Positions 28,789 through 37,374 of a stretch of DNA of 64,000 bases are shown one piece after another. Origin of the DNA: Gammaproteobacteria bacterium (GTDB lineage Bacteria; Pseudomonadota; Gammaproteobacteria; DSM-16500); the NCBI GenBank assembly GCA_019634835.1, contig JAHCAO010000005.1, forward strand, positions 62,001-126,000. The letters run 5' to 3'. How positions within the stretch are numbered: position 1 is the stretch's first letter; each line of letters opens with the position of its first letter. Position numbers and translations under genes: made by a program. The notes beneath the pieces were generated by a model. It was not told the origin of the DNA and searched no databases. It saw only the letters and a program-made list of their open reading frames with translations.

Positions 28789-29184
28789 TATCCTCTTTAT
28801 ACATAGCGGCAATCAATAATAACCATTCACGGGGTAGTCATAGGGTCCAAAAAACGGAAGCTGGTAGATAGCACCATTCAAGTCATCACGACGGCCCGCT
28901 TTGAAATACAATAGATTGTTTAAAATTGCAGCCTTTATTCCTTCCCTTGCTTCCATCTTAACGGGCCTTCATGACTTCGACACGCAGAGCTTCCGTTTTT
29001 TGGACCCTATGACTACCCCGTGAATGGTTACAATCAATAACTAAGGAGGTTTTTTAAAGAAAGAGAAATTGCGATTCTCCTTTTAGCGTGAGTTCTTTGA
29101 TGCACCGAAAAATCCAAACTTTTTTTGCAGTGCATCAAAACAGGAAGGAGTGTTGCATTCTTCAGCGGAAACTCTTGAAGAATC
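28789..29184. other. 396-base non-coding stretch
   Basis: No convincing gene in either strand. It holds the 43-bp perfect inverted repeat (28820-29030) and, next to the DUF378 gene, an 8-bp hairpin (ATTCTTCA/TGAAGAAT, 29157-29183) whose surroundings recur near 37.3 kb. Confidence 0.7.
28820..29030. repeat. Perfect 43-bp inverted repeat with 125-base centre
   Basis: The left arm, 28820-28862, is the exact reverse complement of 28988-29030. Inside the loop a second imperfect stem pairs about 28878-28898 (TCAAGTCATCACGACGGCCC) with about 28961-28980 (CGGGCCTTCATGACTTCGA). This organisation resembles the hutI/hutG element, but the sequence differs. Confidence 0.88.
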
Positions 29185-29394
29185 TCATGCTTTCTTCATT
29201 TTCTCGAGATAAACATGATAACATAACCAACCAGCCCCCAAACCAATAATAATGTATATCAACCGGCCTAATAAATCCCCAAGAATAGCGGTAATAAGAT
29301 ACAGGTTAAATAAACCTACCAATCCCCAAAGAATTCCACCAATCAATACTAAAATGAATGCAATTTGACTATAAAAATCCAGTTCCTTTAGCAT
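29185..29394 (-). CDS. DUF378 small membrane protein
   Basis: A 69-residue protein with two hydrophobic helices (about 10-30 and 37-58) and a basic C-terminus ending LEKMKKA. The sequence FILVLIGGILWGLVGLFNLY matches the DUF378 (YuzA-like) pattern of small inner-membrane proteins; no function is established for the family. A GGAG-like sequence (AAGGAG) stands just upstream of the ATG. It is monocistronic, and a hairpin follows the stop codon immediately, without a T-run. Confidence 0.85.
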   Translation of the reverse strand: MLKELDFYSQIAFILVLIGGILWGLVGLFNLYLITAILGDLLGRLIYIIIGLGAGWLCYHVYLEKMKKA

Positions 29395-29623
29395 GCTAAA
29401 CTCCTTGTTAAGTACTAATTAAAACCTATTGATTAGAATAACATAATAATTATTTCTCTCCTACTACCAGTTCCTGCACAAGCAACAATTATAACAGTAT
29501 ACTAAGTGAATAAATTTTACCTCAGACATCCATGGTATTAATGGTAGTCATCTCAAACACGACGTTAATCAATACCTTCGGAAATATCCAAGGTAACTAT
29601 TATTAAATAACCCGTAGCGTTAA

Positions 29624-30481
29624 CTAGAGTTTTGGTTTAGATAACTCAATGACTGACTGTCTACTATTTTCATTTATTTCAGTACCAGACCAATTTCGTG
29701 TCCTTCCACCATCAACGGTAACCGTTGTTCCTGTCATCCATGCATTATCTACTACAGAGAGAACTGCTTGAGCAACTTCTTTAGACGTACCAGAACGATG
29801 AAGCGGTATTCCCGCAACTCTTTTTTGCCAAATTGATGAATTAGCCTGCCACTGATTTCGATTGATATCCGTAGGAATAAGGCCAGGCGCCACATCATTT
29901 ACTCGAATATTATAACGAGCAAGATCTACAGATACTGATCTGGTTAGCTGACTTAGCGCTGCTTTGCTAGTTTCATAGTGAGATAATCCATGTGTAATAA
30001 CTTTTTTACTGATGGAAGTAATATTAATTATACAGTAGTCTTTTAGGGCTTTACTTTGTTCCAGTAATGATTCTTGTTGTCTTACCATGTGTTTTGCAAA
30101 TTCTTGCATAAGAAAAAGTGGTGCTAATAAATTAATTTCTAATACTTTAATAATTTCTTCTTTTGATAACTCGATAAAAGGCCTACGAGTTAAAATACCC
30201 GCGTTATTAACCAAAACATCAATATCGCCATCAAAAAATTCATAGCTCTCTTTGACTAAGCGGCATCTATCTTCATTATTTTGCAAGTCCATTTTTATTG
30301 CTTTTGCTTTACTACCAAATTTTTGTATTTCATTAACAACCACTTCTGCCGCCTCAAAGTCAGAATTATAGGTAATGACTACGTCAGCACCTTGCTCGGC
30401 AAATGCCATTGCTATTGCCTGACCTATTCCACGGCTACCACCGGTAACAACAACTTTTTTACTTTTATATCTCGGCGTCAC
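29624..30481 (-). CDS. Short-chain dehydrogenase/reductase
   Basis: A 285-residue NAD(P)-dependent SDR of the classical type. The Rossmann motif TGGSRGIGQAIA starts at about residue 14, NNAG follows near 92, and the catalytic Ser and Tyr-x3-Lys are seen in ITSISKK and HYETSKAAL. DVAPGLIPTDI and the C-terminal TVDGG complete the fold. The family covers 3-oxoacyl-ACP reductases, sugar dehydrogenases and many others, so the substrate is unknown. AGGAG lies about ten bases before the ATG. It is transcribed away from the phosphopantetheinyl transferase gene. Confidence 0.85.
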   Translation of the reverse strand: MTPRYKSKKVVVTGGSRGIGQAIAMAFAEQGADVVITYNSDFEAAEVVVNEIQKFGSKAKAIKMDLQNNEDRCRLVKESYEFFDGDIDVLVNNAGILTRRPFIELSKEEIIKVLEINLLAPLFLMQEFAKHMVRQQESLLEQSKALKDYCIINITSISKKVITHGLSHYETSKAALSQLTRSVSVDLARYNIRVNDVAPGLIPTDINRNQWQANSSIWQKRVAGIPLHRSGTSKEVAQAVLSVVDNAWMTGTTVTVDGGRTRNWSGTEINENSRQSVIELSKPKL

Positions 30482-30607
30482 AAAAATATTCTCCTATTAA
30501 AATTTTTGAAATTATATAAAAATAGCTAAAATTCTCAATATTAAGTGCTCAAATACACTCCGTCACTATGATATTAGCCAAATATTGACAATAAGGACCT
30601 TAACCAT

Positions 30608-30626
30608 GAGAATGAAGAACATTCTC
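30608..30626. promoter_or_regulatory. Small inverted repeat in divergent promoter region
   Basis: GAGAATG and CATTCTC form a perfect 7-bp inverted repeat around AAGAA between the divergent SDR and phosphopantetheinyl transferase genes. It could be an operator. The same place also holds a 22-codon reading frame starting at 30606 behind AAGGA, which I do not call as a gene. Confidence 0.25.
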
Positions 30627-30712
30627 AGTATACTAACGCTATCCTATCGCTTTTTAACAACTTTTTTAAAAATATAGATATAATAAAAATAGCCATTGAT
30701 TTACGGTGCAAT

Positions 30713-31411
30713 ATGCAAATTGAAGAAAATGAAATTCACGTTTGGACAGCTGACTTATCCACAAATCTAATACAAGAATTACTCAGTTCAGATGAAAAAA
30801 AACGAGCAAATCGTTTCCTCTTTCCCATTCACAAACAACGCTTTATTGCTGCGAGAAGTATCCTAAGAAAAATATTGAGCTTTTATCTCGCCGTACCACC
30901 GCAGGAAATTATGTTTACCTATAATAGTAACGGAAAACCTTTTCTACACATGCCTTCCACTCATCTGCAATTTAACCTTTCCCACTCGGAAAACATAGCA
31001 ATTTATGCCATTACCATGACACATGACATTGGAATTGACATTGAGAAAATACAAGAAACCTATAATAGAGACCTTGCAAAAAGATTTTTTAGTTTAAAAG
31101 AAAATCAAGACTTATTGTTATTACCCTTAGAGGAACAAAAAATCGCTTTTTACCGCATATGGTCTCGAAAAGAGGCTATCATTAAAGCAATAGGTAAAGG
31201 ATTAACCATTCCTCTATCCACTTTCTCAGTGTCCGTACATGATGTAAATGAAGTGATTTCACTCGATCAAAATGAAAACTGGTCTTTAATTCCTTTATCA
31301 ATTCTTACAGACTTTCAATCTGTTGTGGCCACCAATCAATATGTAAAAAAGATTTCTTATTGGACTTTTTTTGAGCAATCGCCAAAATTGAATAAAGTAC
31401 ACAATCTCTAA
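30713..31411 (+). CDS. Sfp-type 4'-phosphopantetheinyl transferase
   Basis: The enzyme moves the phosphopantetheine arm from CoA onto a serine of carrier proteins (ACP/PCP). The 232-residue length and pseudo-dimeric fold are those of the Sfp/AcpT type. Magnesium ligands D109 and E111 are in GIDIEKIQ, and the C-terminal half-site is WSRKEAIIKAIGKGL. RFIAARSILRKIL and FNLSHSENIAIYAI are further family blocks. No polyketide or peptide synthase gene lies in the window, so its carrier-protein partner is not known. No good Shine-Dalgarno sequence was seen before the ATG. Confidence 0.9.
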   Translation: MQIEENEIHVWTADLSTNLIQELLSSDEKKRANRFLFPIHKQRFIAARSILRKILSFYLAVPPQEIMFTYNSNGKPFLHMPSTHLQFNLSHSENIAIYAITMTHDIGIDIEKIQETYNRDLAKRFFSLKENQDLLLLPLEEQKIAFYRIWSRKEAIIKAIGKGLTIPLSTFSVSVHDVNEVISLDQNENWSLIPLSILTDFQSVVATNQYVKKISYWTFFEQSPKLNKVHNL

Positions 31412-31508
31412 TTAGGCTATAATAAAATTTATTGATCTCAGCCTAGCGAAATATCAATAAAATGTAATAAATTATTAAAGAAATTTAGTGCATCAAGGAG
31501 GATACGCT

Positions 31509-31847
31509 ATGTCATACCAAGAATTTCAAGATAACTGGAGAATTTTCTCAGAATTCATCGAGAAAATTCCAACAAATGAAAATGACCCTATGAATAATCT
31601 AATAAGACAATATATCAATCAAAATCTCATTTTACTTAATGAGGTATTTACTACTAGCATTGAGCATTTGACACAACTACAAAAAGCCAAATCCACCCAT
31701 GACATTATTTGCACCCAAGCTAAATTCACTAATGAAATCAGCAAAAAATTATCTCTATCAACACAGTGGTTTTTGAATACCTCACTAGGGCATATTGCAG
31801 ATTATAATGAATGGCTTAAAGCACATTGTGACCTAGCTACAGATTGA
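31509..31847 (+). CDS. Phasin-like small helical protein
   Basis: A 112-residue, all-helical soluble protein. The frame is open from 31488, but the start at 31509 (MSYQEFQDNW) has a strong AAGGAGG at 31494-31500, eight bases upstream. The amphipathic pattern and the end HIADYNEWLKAH resemble short phasin-family proteins that coat polyhydroxyalkanoate granules. Thiolase and hydroxyacyl-CoA dehydrogenase genes elsewhere in the window would fit PHA metabolism, though no PHA synthase is present. The family call is tentative; it could be an unrelated helical protein. Confidence 0.5.
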   Translation: MSYQEFQDNWRIFSEFIEKIPTNENDPMNNLIRQYINQNLILLNEVFTTSIEHLTQLQKAKSTHDIICTQAKFTNEISKKLSLSTQWFLNTSLGHIADYNEWLKAHCDLATD

Positions 31848-31929
31848 TACATGATTCTTACTCTTAAATCTAAGCTAAAAATAACATTAGAGTAACTTTT
31901 AACCCATTTAATTTAATCGAGGAACAATT

Positions 31930-33189
31930 ATGTCATGCCTTTATTATCGCGATTCTCATCTATATATTGAAAACATTAATCTGAAAGATATTGCTGAAGA
32001 ATTCGGCACACCATGCTATGTTTACTCTCGTTCCGCTATAGAAACAAACTGGCGAGCATTTGATGAAGCGTTCAAAACAATCTCTCATCATATTTGCTAC
32101 GCCGTCAAAGCAAACAGTAACATTGCCATTCTCGGATTATTAGCGAAATTAAATTCCGGATTTGACATTGTTTCCCTAGGTGAAATGGAAAGAGTCATTG
32201 CTGCTGGCGGTGATCCTCAAAAGATAGTTTTTTCAGGTGTAGGTAAAAAACAAGTTGAAATTGAACGTGCAATTGAAAAGAAAATCCATTGCTTTAATGT
32301 AGAGTCAGAACCTGAATTAGAGCGCATCCAAACAATCGCATCTAGACTCAATACTACTGTTAATATTGCACTGCGAATAAATCCTAATATTGACCCACAC
32401 ACTCATTCTCACATTACAACTGGCCTGAATGAAAGCAAGTTCGGTATTGACATCAATGATGTCATATCATTAGCAAAAAAAATATCGGCCTTAGATTCAG
32501 TACAGTTAATTGGCATTGCTAGCCATATTGGATCCCAGATTGTTCATCTTGATCCTTTCTTAAAAGTGATTGACCGCTTATTAGATGTTTATAAGCAACT
32601 ACAGCAAATTGGCATAAACCTCCAACATATTAATATTGGAGGCGGATTAGGGATTACTTATCATGATGAACATCCTCCTGGCATTCGCGAATATGCTCAA
32701 GCATTACAAGATAAATTACATCAACAGAATATTCGAGTTATCATAGAACCAGGCAGAGCTATTGTAGGTAATGCGGGTATTTTATTATCGCGAATAGAAT
32801 ATCTCAAACATACACAACATAAGAATTTTGCGATCATTGATGCTGGAATGAATGATTTGTTGCGTCCCGCACTTTATGATGCATGGCAAACCATTCTCCC
32901 TGTAGAATCTCGTCAAACTGAGAAAAAACTCTATGATATTGCTGGCCCTGTTTGTGAGTCAGCAGACTTTCTGGGGAAAGACCGTGAGTTAGCATTGAAT
33001 CCTGGCGATTTATTAGCAATTAATTCATCAGGAGCATATGGATTTAGCATGAGTTCAAATTATAACTCCCGTTGCCGTCCGCCAGAAATTTTAATTGATG
33101 GTGATCATGCCACATTAATCCGCCGGCGCGAAACCATCGATGAATTATTTGCCTCAGAAAAAACTCTTGATCTCGCTCATTGTAAGTAA
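31930..33189 (+). CDS. lysA: Diaminopimelate decarboxylase LysA
   Basis: LysA decarboxylates meso-diaminopimelate to L-lysine, the last step of lysine synthesis. The 419-residue fold-III PLP enzyme has its cofactor lysine at K60 in CYAVKANSN. It also has SHIGSQI, the glycine-rich GGGLGITYHDE, EPGRAIVGNAG, and the C-terminal CESADFLGKDREL with the active-site cysteine. SGAYGFSMSSNYNSRCRP is typical of LysA. GAGGA precedes the ATG. The acyl-CoA dehydrogenase gene follows after 85 bases. Confidence 0.95.
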   Translation: MSCLYYRDSHLYIENINLKDIAEEFGTPCYVYSRSAIETNWRAFDEAFKTISHHICYAVKANSNIAILGLLAKLNSGFDIVSLGEMERVIAAGGDPQKIVFSGVGKKQVEIERAIEKKIHCFNVESEPELERIQTIASRLNTTVNIALRINPNIDPHTHSHITTGLNESKFGIDINDVISLAKKISALDSVQLIGIASHIGSQIVHLDPFLKVIDRLLDVYKQLQQIGINLQHINIGGGLGITYHDEHPPGIREYAQALQDKLHQQNIRVIIEPGRAIVGNAGILLSRIEYLKHTQHKNFAIIDAGMNDLLRPALYDAWQTILPVESRQTEKKLYDIAGPVCESADFLGKDRELALNPGDLLAINSSGAYGFSMSSNYNSRCRPPEILIDGDHATLIRRRETIDELFASEKTLDLAHCK

Positions 33190-33274
33190 TGCTGAACGAG
33201 CTCAATACACAAATACTTCTTGTCGAAAACTGGAATATTCTATACGATTTTTATCCTTAAAATGGAGTAACGTT

Positions 33275-34429
33275 ATGGATTTCAGTCTGAGCCAAGAGCA
33301 AATCACTATTCGAGAAACGATACGTAATTTTGCCGAAAAAGAAATAGCGCCCCATGCTAGCGAATGGGACGAAAAGCACTTTTTCCCTATTGATACATTC
33401 CGTAAAGCCGCTTCACTGGGGCTAGCCACCCTTTACGTACGCAGTGATGTTGGTGGTTCAGGATTAACACGCTTAGACAGCGCATTAATTTTTGAAGAAC
33501 TCGCCACTGCCTGCCCTACTACTGCTGCTTATTTATCCATACACAATATGGTAAGTTGGCTGGTAGATACATATGCAGATAAAAATCTACGTGAAACATG
33601 GTTACCCAAACTGGCAAATATGGAAGTATTTAGCAGTTATTGCTTAACAGAACCTAGTTCTGGATCCGATGCTGCCTCACTTAAAACGACAGCCGTCCAG
33701 GAAGGGAATGAATATATTCTGAATGGTTCTAAAGCATTTATATGCGGCGGCTCAGTCAGTGATCTATACGCATGCATGGTCAGAACTGGTGGTGAAGGTT
33801 CTCAAGGTATTAGCTGTATCTTAGTAGAAAAAAATACTCCTGGAATAAGCTTTGGTAAAAGAGAAGAAAAAATGGGCTGGCGCAATTTGCCTACTACTAT
33901 GGTATTTTTTGAAAATTGCCGTGTGCCTATTAGCAACCGAATTGGTGCGGAAGGCCAAGGATTTAAAATTGCTCTATCTGCATTAAATGGAGGACGCATT
34001 AATATCGCAGCTTGTTCATTAGGCGGTGCTAAGCAATGTACTACTTTAGCCCGACAATATATGCTAGAGCGTTCTCAATTTAAACAAAAGCTTGCTGAAT
34101 TTGAGGCACTACAATTTCGTCTTGCTGATATGCTCACTGAATTAGAAGCATCTAGATTAATGGTATATAGAGCAGCTGTAGCATTAGACCAAAAAGACCC
34201 TAATATGGTGATGTATTGTGCGATGGCTAAACGACTCGTCACTGACTTATGTTTTAATATCTGTAATCAAGCCTTGCAATTACATGGTGGTTATGGATAC
34301 ATTCGGGAGTATGCCATTGAACGCTATTTACGTGATCTTCGAGTCCACCAAATTCTAGAAGGAACCAACGAAATCATGCGGTTAATTATTGCCAGGCATG
34401 CTTTCCATGAGATATTTAAAATTGACTAA
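33275..34429 (+). CDS. Acyl-CoA dehydrogenase (isobutyryl/short-chain type)
   Basis: An FAD enzyme that introduces the 2,3 double bond into an acyl-CoA and hands electrons to EtfAB. The open frame extends to 33140, but MDFSLSQEQITIRETI at 33275 has GGAG at 33264-33267 and gives 384 residues, the family length. Signatures are CLTEPSSGSDAASLKT (substrate/FAD loop), QLHGGYGYIREYAIERYLRD and the catalytic E362 in ILEGTNEIMR. Its closest resemblance by eye is to isobutyryl-CoA dehydrogenase (valine pathway) or other short branched-chain dehydrogenases; substrate is not certain. The electron acceptors are encoded at 40.7-42.4 kb and 53.2 kb. Confidence 0.88.
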   Translation: MDFSLSQEQITIRETIRNFAEKEIAPHASEWDEKHFFPIDTFRKAASLGLATLYVRSDVGGSGLTRLDSALIFEELATACPTTAAYLSIHNMVSWLVDTYADKNLRETWLPKLANMEVFSSYCLTEPSSGSDAASLKTTAVQEGNEYILNGSKAFICGGSVSDLYACMVRTGGEGSQGISCILVEKNTPGISFGKREEKMGWRNLPTTMVFFENCRVPISNRIGAEGQGFKIALSALNGGRINIAACSLGGAKQCTTLARQYMLERSQFKQKLAEFEALQFRLADMLTELEASRLMVYRAAVALDQKDPNMVMYCAMAKRLVTDLCFNICNQALQLHGGYGYIREYAIERYLRDLRVHQILEGTNEIMRLIIARHAFHEIFKID

Positions 34430-34431
34430 GA

Positions 34432-34447
34432 GACACGCCCTCGTGTC
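34432..34447 (+). terminator. GC hairpin after the acyl-CoA dehydrogenase gene
   Basis: GACACG and CGTGTC form a perfect 6-bp stem with a CCCT loop starting two bases after the stop codon. No T-run follows, so it may only protect the 3' end. It separates lysA/acyl-CoA dehydrogenase from the bufferin genes. Confidence 0.3.
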
Positions 34448-34521
34448 CCTAGTAGTCGCTACAGTAAAATTATATTAAACTACTCACGCCTTTCTAACTA
34501 TCTAATCAATGAGGATGTGCT

Positions 34522-34842
34522 ATGTCAAATCTGATAAAAAACGCTATTTCAGCAGTACTTGCATTAGGGTTAACTGGAATCAGTCATCCGGGGGTTGCTA
34601 ATAATAAACAGCCACAACCCAGCAAAACAGAACAAGATATGATGTCATTACCACCTACTTCAGGAATGGAGAAATGCTATGGAATAGCTAAAGCTGGCGC
34701 TAATGACTGCGGCAATGTTAGTCATAGCTGTAGTGGAGAGGCAAAAATTGATGGTGACATAAAAGAATGGATGTATGTTCCAACAGGTTTATGCAAAAGA
34801 ATTTCTGGTGGTATCTCCAACTCATCCGAAGATAAATCCTAA
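34522..34842 (+). CDS. bufA: Bufferin-type precursor (DUF2282, BufA1-like)
   Basis: A 106-residue exported Cys-containing precursor. The signal peptide runs through [16 protein letters not shown] with likely cleavage after A26. The mature part has four cysteines, C52, C63, C70 and C91, in the family pattern [21 protein letters not shown] and [12 protein letters not shown]. In characterised bufferins such cysteines are converted by the DUF692 iron oxidase and its partner to copper-binding heterocycles, and the peptide buffers copper in the periplasm. GAGG precedes the ATG. The DUF692 and DUF2063 genes lie just downstream, with a VTT-type membrane protein between. Metal and modification here are inferred from the family. 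Confidence 0.88.
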   Translation: MSNLIKNAISAVLALGLTGISHPGVANNKQPQPSKTEQDMMSLPPTSGMEKCYGIAKAGANDCGNVSHSCSGEAKIDGDIKEWMYVPTGLCKRISGGISNSSEDKS

Positions 34843-34862
34843 TCAAAATAAATGGTAATCTG

Positions 34863-35564
34863 ATGAGCTTTTACACTCTCATACGCAAGTACGCTTTTCT
34901 AAGTTTAGTATTACTGATATCTATATTGTTTTTTTATTTCGACCTTTATCATTACCTCACCTTCGATGCACTAAAGCATTATCAAGCAGATGCGCAAAGG
35001 TGGACTATCACCCACTATAAATCAGCTGTCAGCATTTATGTGTTAGTTTTCACTCTCTTAATTGCATGCGCTATTCCATGTGCAACTTTTCTTACACTAC
35101 TTGGTGGATTTTTGTTTGGTATTGTAGCCGTATTCTATGCTACGTTTAGTACAACGTGTGGTGGAATCATATTATTTCTCGCTACTCGCACAGCAATCGG
35201 TTCCTCTATCACAAAAAAATCCACTGGTTGGATAAAGAAAATAGAACATGGGTTTCAGCAAAATGCTTTTAATTATTTACTCACATTAAGACTGATTCCT
35301 ATCTTCCCTTGTTGGATCAGTAATATTGGTGCTGGAATGTTAAATGTACCAATGAAGACATTTATTAGCGCAACTGTTTTAGGAGTATTCCCTTCTACTT
35401 TCGTCTACACTTTGGCTGGAAGAAGTCTAGACGAGATTTTAGCCAATAACAAAGGTCCACTTTTAAATGTTATCCTCACCCCTACCGTATTTTTTCCTTT
35501 ATTAGGTTTAGCCATTCTCAGCATTTTTCCAGTCATTTATAAAAGTATTAAAAAATCATACTAA
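34863..35564 (+). CDS. VTT/TVP38-TMEM64 family membrane protein in bufferin cluster
   Basis: A 233-residue polytopic protein with about five to six hydrophobic segments. The central block FLTLLGGFLFGIVAVFYATF, the GG-containing re-entrant region and the later RLIPIFPCWISNIGAGML place it in the VTT (SNARE-associated, DedA/TVP38) family, some members of which act in lipid scrambling or transport. It sits 20 bases after the DUF2282 gene and 57 bases before the DUF692 gene, in the position where a DoxX-type membrane protein often accompanies bufferin genes. Whether it takes part in export, maturation or membrane copper handling is unknown. The assignment to the family is sound; the role is open. 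Confidence 0.85.
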   Translation: MSFYTLIRKYAFLSLVLLISILFFYFDLYHYLTFDALKHYQADAQRWTITHYKSAVSIYVLVFTLLIACAIPCATFLTLLGGFLFGIVAVFYATFSTTCGGIILFLATRTAIGSSITKKSTGWIKKIEHGFQQNAFNYLLTLRLIPIFPCWISNIGAGMLNVPMKTFISATVLGVFPSTFVYTLAGRSLDEILANNKGPLLNVILTPTVFFPLLGLAILSIFPVIYKSIKKSY

Positions 35565-35621
35565 ACCAGATAAAATGTATGCTTCCTAGATTTACTTGTT
35601 CTTTCTGAACTGAGGACAGAG

Positions 35622-36473
35622 ATGAATCCGTCGCTATTGTTAACAGGCATAGGCTTGAGACCACCACATTATTCCGACTTTCTAGAAAAGCGTCCAGGTG
35701 TCGCTTGGCTTGAAGTACACAGTGAAAATTATTTCGCGGACGGTGGAAAACCATTACATATTTTAGAAAAAATTCGCCATGATTACCCCGTTAGCCTACA
35801 TGGCGTTGGCCTATCTCTAGGCTCCGCAGATGAACTGAATTGGAATCATCTAAAAAAATTACGCGACTTAATTACACACATCAACCCTTGCCTTATCTCA
35901 GACCATTTATGTTGGTCTTCCGTCAATGGGCAATACTTGCATGACTTACTTCCTCTTCCATACTCTGAAGAAACATTACAGCATGTTGTATCACGTATTC
36001 AACAAATCCAAGACTATTTGAATCGTCAAATCTTAATTGAGAATATTTCTAGCTATATCAATTTTAAATACGCTACCATTTCCGAGCAGGATTTTTTACG
36101 TGAAGTAGCAGAAAAATCAGGTTGTGGCATTTTACTAGATATTAACAATATCTACGTCAACTCTATTAATCTTGGTTTCGATCCAAAAAAATATATTCTT
36201 ACTATCCCAAGCAATCTAGTACAAGAAATCCATCTTGCTGGATTCACGACAGCCACAATCAATGAAAAAGAAGTCCTCATTGACAGTCATAGTCAGCCTG
36301 TTATGCCCATAGTATGGGAATTATATCGTTATGCAACTCAGCAATTAGGCCGTAAACCAACCATCATTGAATGGGACTCAAATATTCCATCATTAGAAAC
36401 ATTGTACCTTGAGGCGGCTCGGGCAGAATCAATTATGAGAGAAACTTATGTCCCTACAAAACTCACAAGCTGA
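35622..36473 (+). CDS. bufB: Multinuclear non-heme iron oxidase (DUF692, BufB/MbnB family)
   Basis: The expected reaction is four-electron oxidation of precursor cysteines to azole-type copper ligands by an iron cluster in a TIM-barrel. The 283-residue protein carries the family metal-binding blocks: LRPPHYSDF (H16), EVHSENYF, SLHGVGLSLGS, ISDHLCW, ENISSYI, LLDINNIYVN, EIHLAGF, IDSHSQPV and the closing IIEWDSNIP. ACTGAGGACAGAG before the ATG provides a ribosome binding site. The downstream bufC gene begins 26 bases before this one ends, so partner proteins are made together. Substrate is most likely the DUF2282 peptide encoded at 34.5 kb. Confidence 0.93.
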   Translation: MNPSLLLTGIGLRPPHYSDFLEKRPGVAWLEVHSENYFADGGKPLHILEKIRHDYPVSLHGVGLSLGSADELNWNHLKKLRDLITHINPCLISDHLCWSSVNGQYLHDLLPLPYSEETLQHVVSRIQQIQDYLNRQILIENISSYINFKYATISEQDFLREVAEKSGCGILLDINNIYVNSINLGFDPKKYILTIPSNLVQEIHLAGFTTATINEKEVLIDSHSQPVMPIVWELYRYATQQLGRKPTIIEWDSNIPSLETLYLEAARAESIMRETYVPTKLTS

Positions 36474-37200
36474 ATTTTTTGAGATTCTTTTTTCTAATGA
36501 TGAACAACAAATAGATTCATTCTATCCCATACAAAATATCACCATTTATCGTAATAATATTAAAGCCACTCTTATTAAAACACTGCTAGATACTTATCCC
36601 ATGGTAGCAAAGCTAGTGGGTGAAGATTTTTTCCGCACTACTGCTAAGGAATATATCCTTTATTACCCATCTCGTAGTAGTAACTTACATGATTATGGAG
36701 AATATTTTGACGTTTTTTTAACAGAATACCTGCCAGTAAAAAATCTTGCTTACCTAGCTGAAGTTGCAAAATTCGAATGGTATTGTCATTTGTTACACTT
36801 CGCAGCTAACCATGCTCCATTTGATATTAAAAAATTAGAAAATGTATCTCCTGATCAATATGATTCCTTACATTTTATTCTTCATCCAGCCAGCTATATC
36901 GTTAAATTTCAATACCCTTTGTTGCAGATAGTTGACTTATGTAAAAATCAACTTAATGGATGCATTAATATCAATGAAGGAGGCATCAACCTATTACTCA
37001 TTAGACGCGATTTAGACATTATGCTTGCTCCGCTTTCAGAGGTCGAATTCAGCTTTTTATCAGCATTACGTGAGGAGCTACCACTGTCTGACGCACTAAA
37101 AGCAGCTTTGCTAATAGATCCAACGTTCAGGTTAAAAGAAAAACTTCTTACTTGGATCCAAGATAAAACAATTGTAGATTTCTATAACCGTTCCCGTTAA
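36448..37200 (+). CDS. bufC: DUF2063 partner protein (BufC-like)
   Basis: A 250-residue soluble protein whose N-terminal domain (about 1-95) matches the DUF2063 pattern: QAEFFEILF, NITIYRNNIKATLIKTLLDTYP and VKNLAYLAEVAKFEW. DUF2063 proteins are the usual partners of DUF692 oxidases and are thought to recognise the precursor peptide; the old label of putative DNA-binding domain is probably wrong. It overlaps bufB by 26 bases. The C-terminal half (about 130-250) is less conserved and resembles the substrate-recognition domain of MbnC-like proteins in position only. It closes the cluster. Confidence 0.85.
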   Translation: MSLQNSQAEFFEILFSNDEQQIDSFYPIQNITIYRNNIKATLIKTLLDTYPMVAKLVGEDFFRTTAKEYILYYPSRSSNLHDYGEYFDVFLTEYLPVKNLAYLAEVAKFEWYCHLLHFAANHAPFDIKKLENVSPDQYDSLHFILHPASYIVKFQYPLLQIVDLCKNQLNGCININEGGINLLLIRRDLDIMLAPLSEVEFSFLSALREELPLSDALKAALLIDPTFRLKEKLLTWIQDKTIVDFYNRSR

Positions 37201-37225
37201 TCTCGCGTAATAAGGGAATCACAAT

Positions 37226-37312
37226 CGTTCGTGGGAGTAGTCATTATAGGGAATCCAATACAGGAAAAGAGTAACCGCGTTCTTCAGCAGAACTCCTGAG
37301 GTTTCTATCTCA
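37226..37312. repeat. Degenerate copy of the 28.8-29.2 kb repeat modules
   Basis: GGGAGTAGTCATTATAGGGA (from about 37232) resembles GGGGTAGTCATAGGGTCCAA at 28831. ACAGGAAAAGAGT followed by GCGTTCTTCAGCAGAACTCC (about 37261-37300) resembles ACAGGAAGGAGT followed by GCATTCTTCAGCGGAAACTC (about 29141-29174). Both modules keep the same order, so this looks like a shortened, decayed copy. Confidence 0.5.
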
Positions 37313-37374
37313 CGCCTAGTTCAATATATATGCCAACGATATTCAACTTATAAAACCTAATTTAAAAGTAACTC

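Noticed and set aside
30606..30674. 22-codon frame behind AAGGA upstream of the phosphopantetheinyl transferase gene
   Set aside because: Too short, and its start sits inside a small inverted repeat; kept only as a possible regulatory site.
33140..33274. 45-residue extension of the acyl-CoA dehydrogenase
   Set aside because: It overlaps the lysA end in another frame; GGAG and the family N-terminus support 33275.
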